Shown: positions 29,963-30,076 of the stretch, piece after piece
How positions within the stretch are numbered: position 1 is the first letter of the stretch
How the letters are laid out: every line of letters begins with the position of its first letter
IMG/VR virus record: IMGVR_UViG_3300046476_000200
Span: 1-30,076 of that record
Strand: one strand, 5' to 3'
DNA from: a virus
DNA: 30,076 nucleotides
Program-made: the position numbers and the translations under genes
The notes under the pieces: model-generated
The model's input: only the letters and a program-made list of their open reading frames with translations
What the model was told of the DNA's origin: nothing
The model's database searches: none

Positions 29963-30076
29963 ACCGTTCCGATTCCCGCCCAGTAGAACCCCACGGCCAC
30001 ACCCGCGCCGGCGGCGCTCGCGTAAACATTCGCGCCCGTCGTGGTGGCCGTCACCGCGAGACTGACCGCGATCGGC
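29959..30076 (-). CDS. C-terminal end of a phage structural protein
   Basis: Open from the right edge; 38 residues to a TGA at 29961-29959, overlapping the next ATG (ATGA). The end, SLAVTATTTGANVYASAAGA then GVAVGFYWAGIGTV, is Thr/Gly/Ala-rich and beta-like, as in tail or fibre proteins. Too short to name. Confidence 0.55.
   Translation of the reverse strand, partial: PIAVSLAVTATTTGANVYASAAGAGVAVGFYWAGIGTV

Overview
This window is a GC-rich (roughly 65 %) tailed-phage genome segment, or a prophage-derived contig. The portal is of the P22 type and the ejection-protein set fits a short-tailed (podovirus-like) virion. Small accessory proteins (a rhizobial-style Cys-rich secreted peptide, HTH, ribbon-helix-helix and zinc-ribbon proteins) suggest an alphaproteobacterial host, perhaps Hyphomicrobiales. 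Host assignment is inference. Most genes overlap by ATGA, GTGA or TGATG, and several starts are GTG or TTG, so I moved many starts downstream of the longest reading frame. No integrase, tRNA, CRISPR array or major capsid gene was found.

Layout. (1) 10571 down to 1, leftward: late operon of NusG-like antiterminator, small and large terminase subunits, small membrane proteins, an Ig-like protein, two tail/adhesin proteins, P22-type portal, and a virion-associated protein running off the left edge. (2) 10677-11760, rightward: strong sigma70-like promoter and three small early genes, the last with an HTH. (3) 16131 down to 11672, leftward: Gp157-like protein, RecT-like annealing protein, SF3/D5 helicase and small genes, with a large imperfect inverted repeat just downstream of the helicase that could be an origin. 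A divergent ribbon-helix-helix gene sits at 16207-16392. (4) 20936 down to 16367, leftward: Cro-like regulator, zinc-binding mini-proteins, PP-loop (PAPS-reductase-like) protein, radical SAM enzyme, DNA methyltransferase and RusA-like resolvase. This is the most unusual block, a possible nucleic-acid modification cassette. (5) 20937-21036: divergent control region with dyad operators. (6) 21037-24334, rightward: CI-like repressor that appears split by a -1 frameshift, then zinc-finger, ribbon-helix-helix, membrane and secreted mini-proteins. (7) 30076 down to 24339, leftward: end of a structural gene, an Fe(II)/2OG aspartyl-hydroxylase-like protein, a cupin, and three ejection/internal virion proteins, the last with an M15 peptidoglycan peptidase domain.

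Late leftward genes occupy both edges, so on a circular or permuted genome the two edges would join into one late operon through an unseen part that should hold the capsid and tail-tube genes. The likely logic is a CI/Cro-type switch near 21 kb driving leftward modification/recombination genes and rightward accessory genes, then replication, then NusG-assisted late transcription. Two apparent -1 frameshifts, both near C runs, mean base-level accuracy should be checked before concluding that the repressor is dead.
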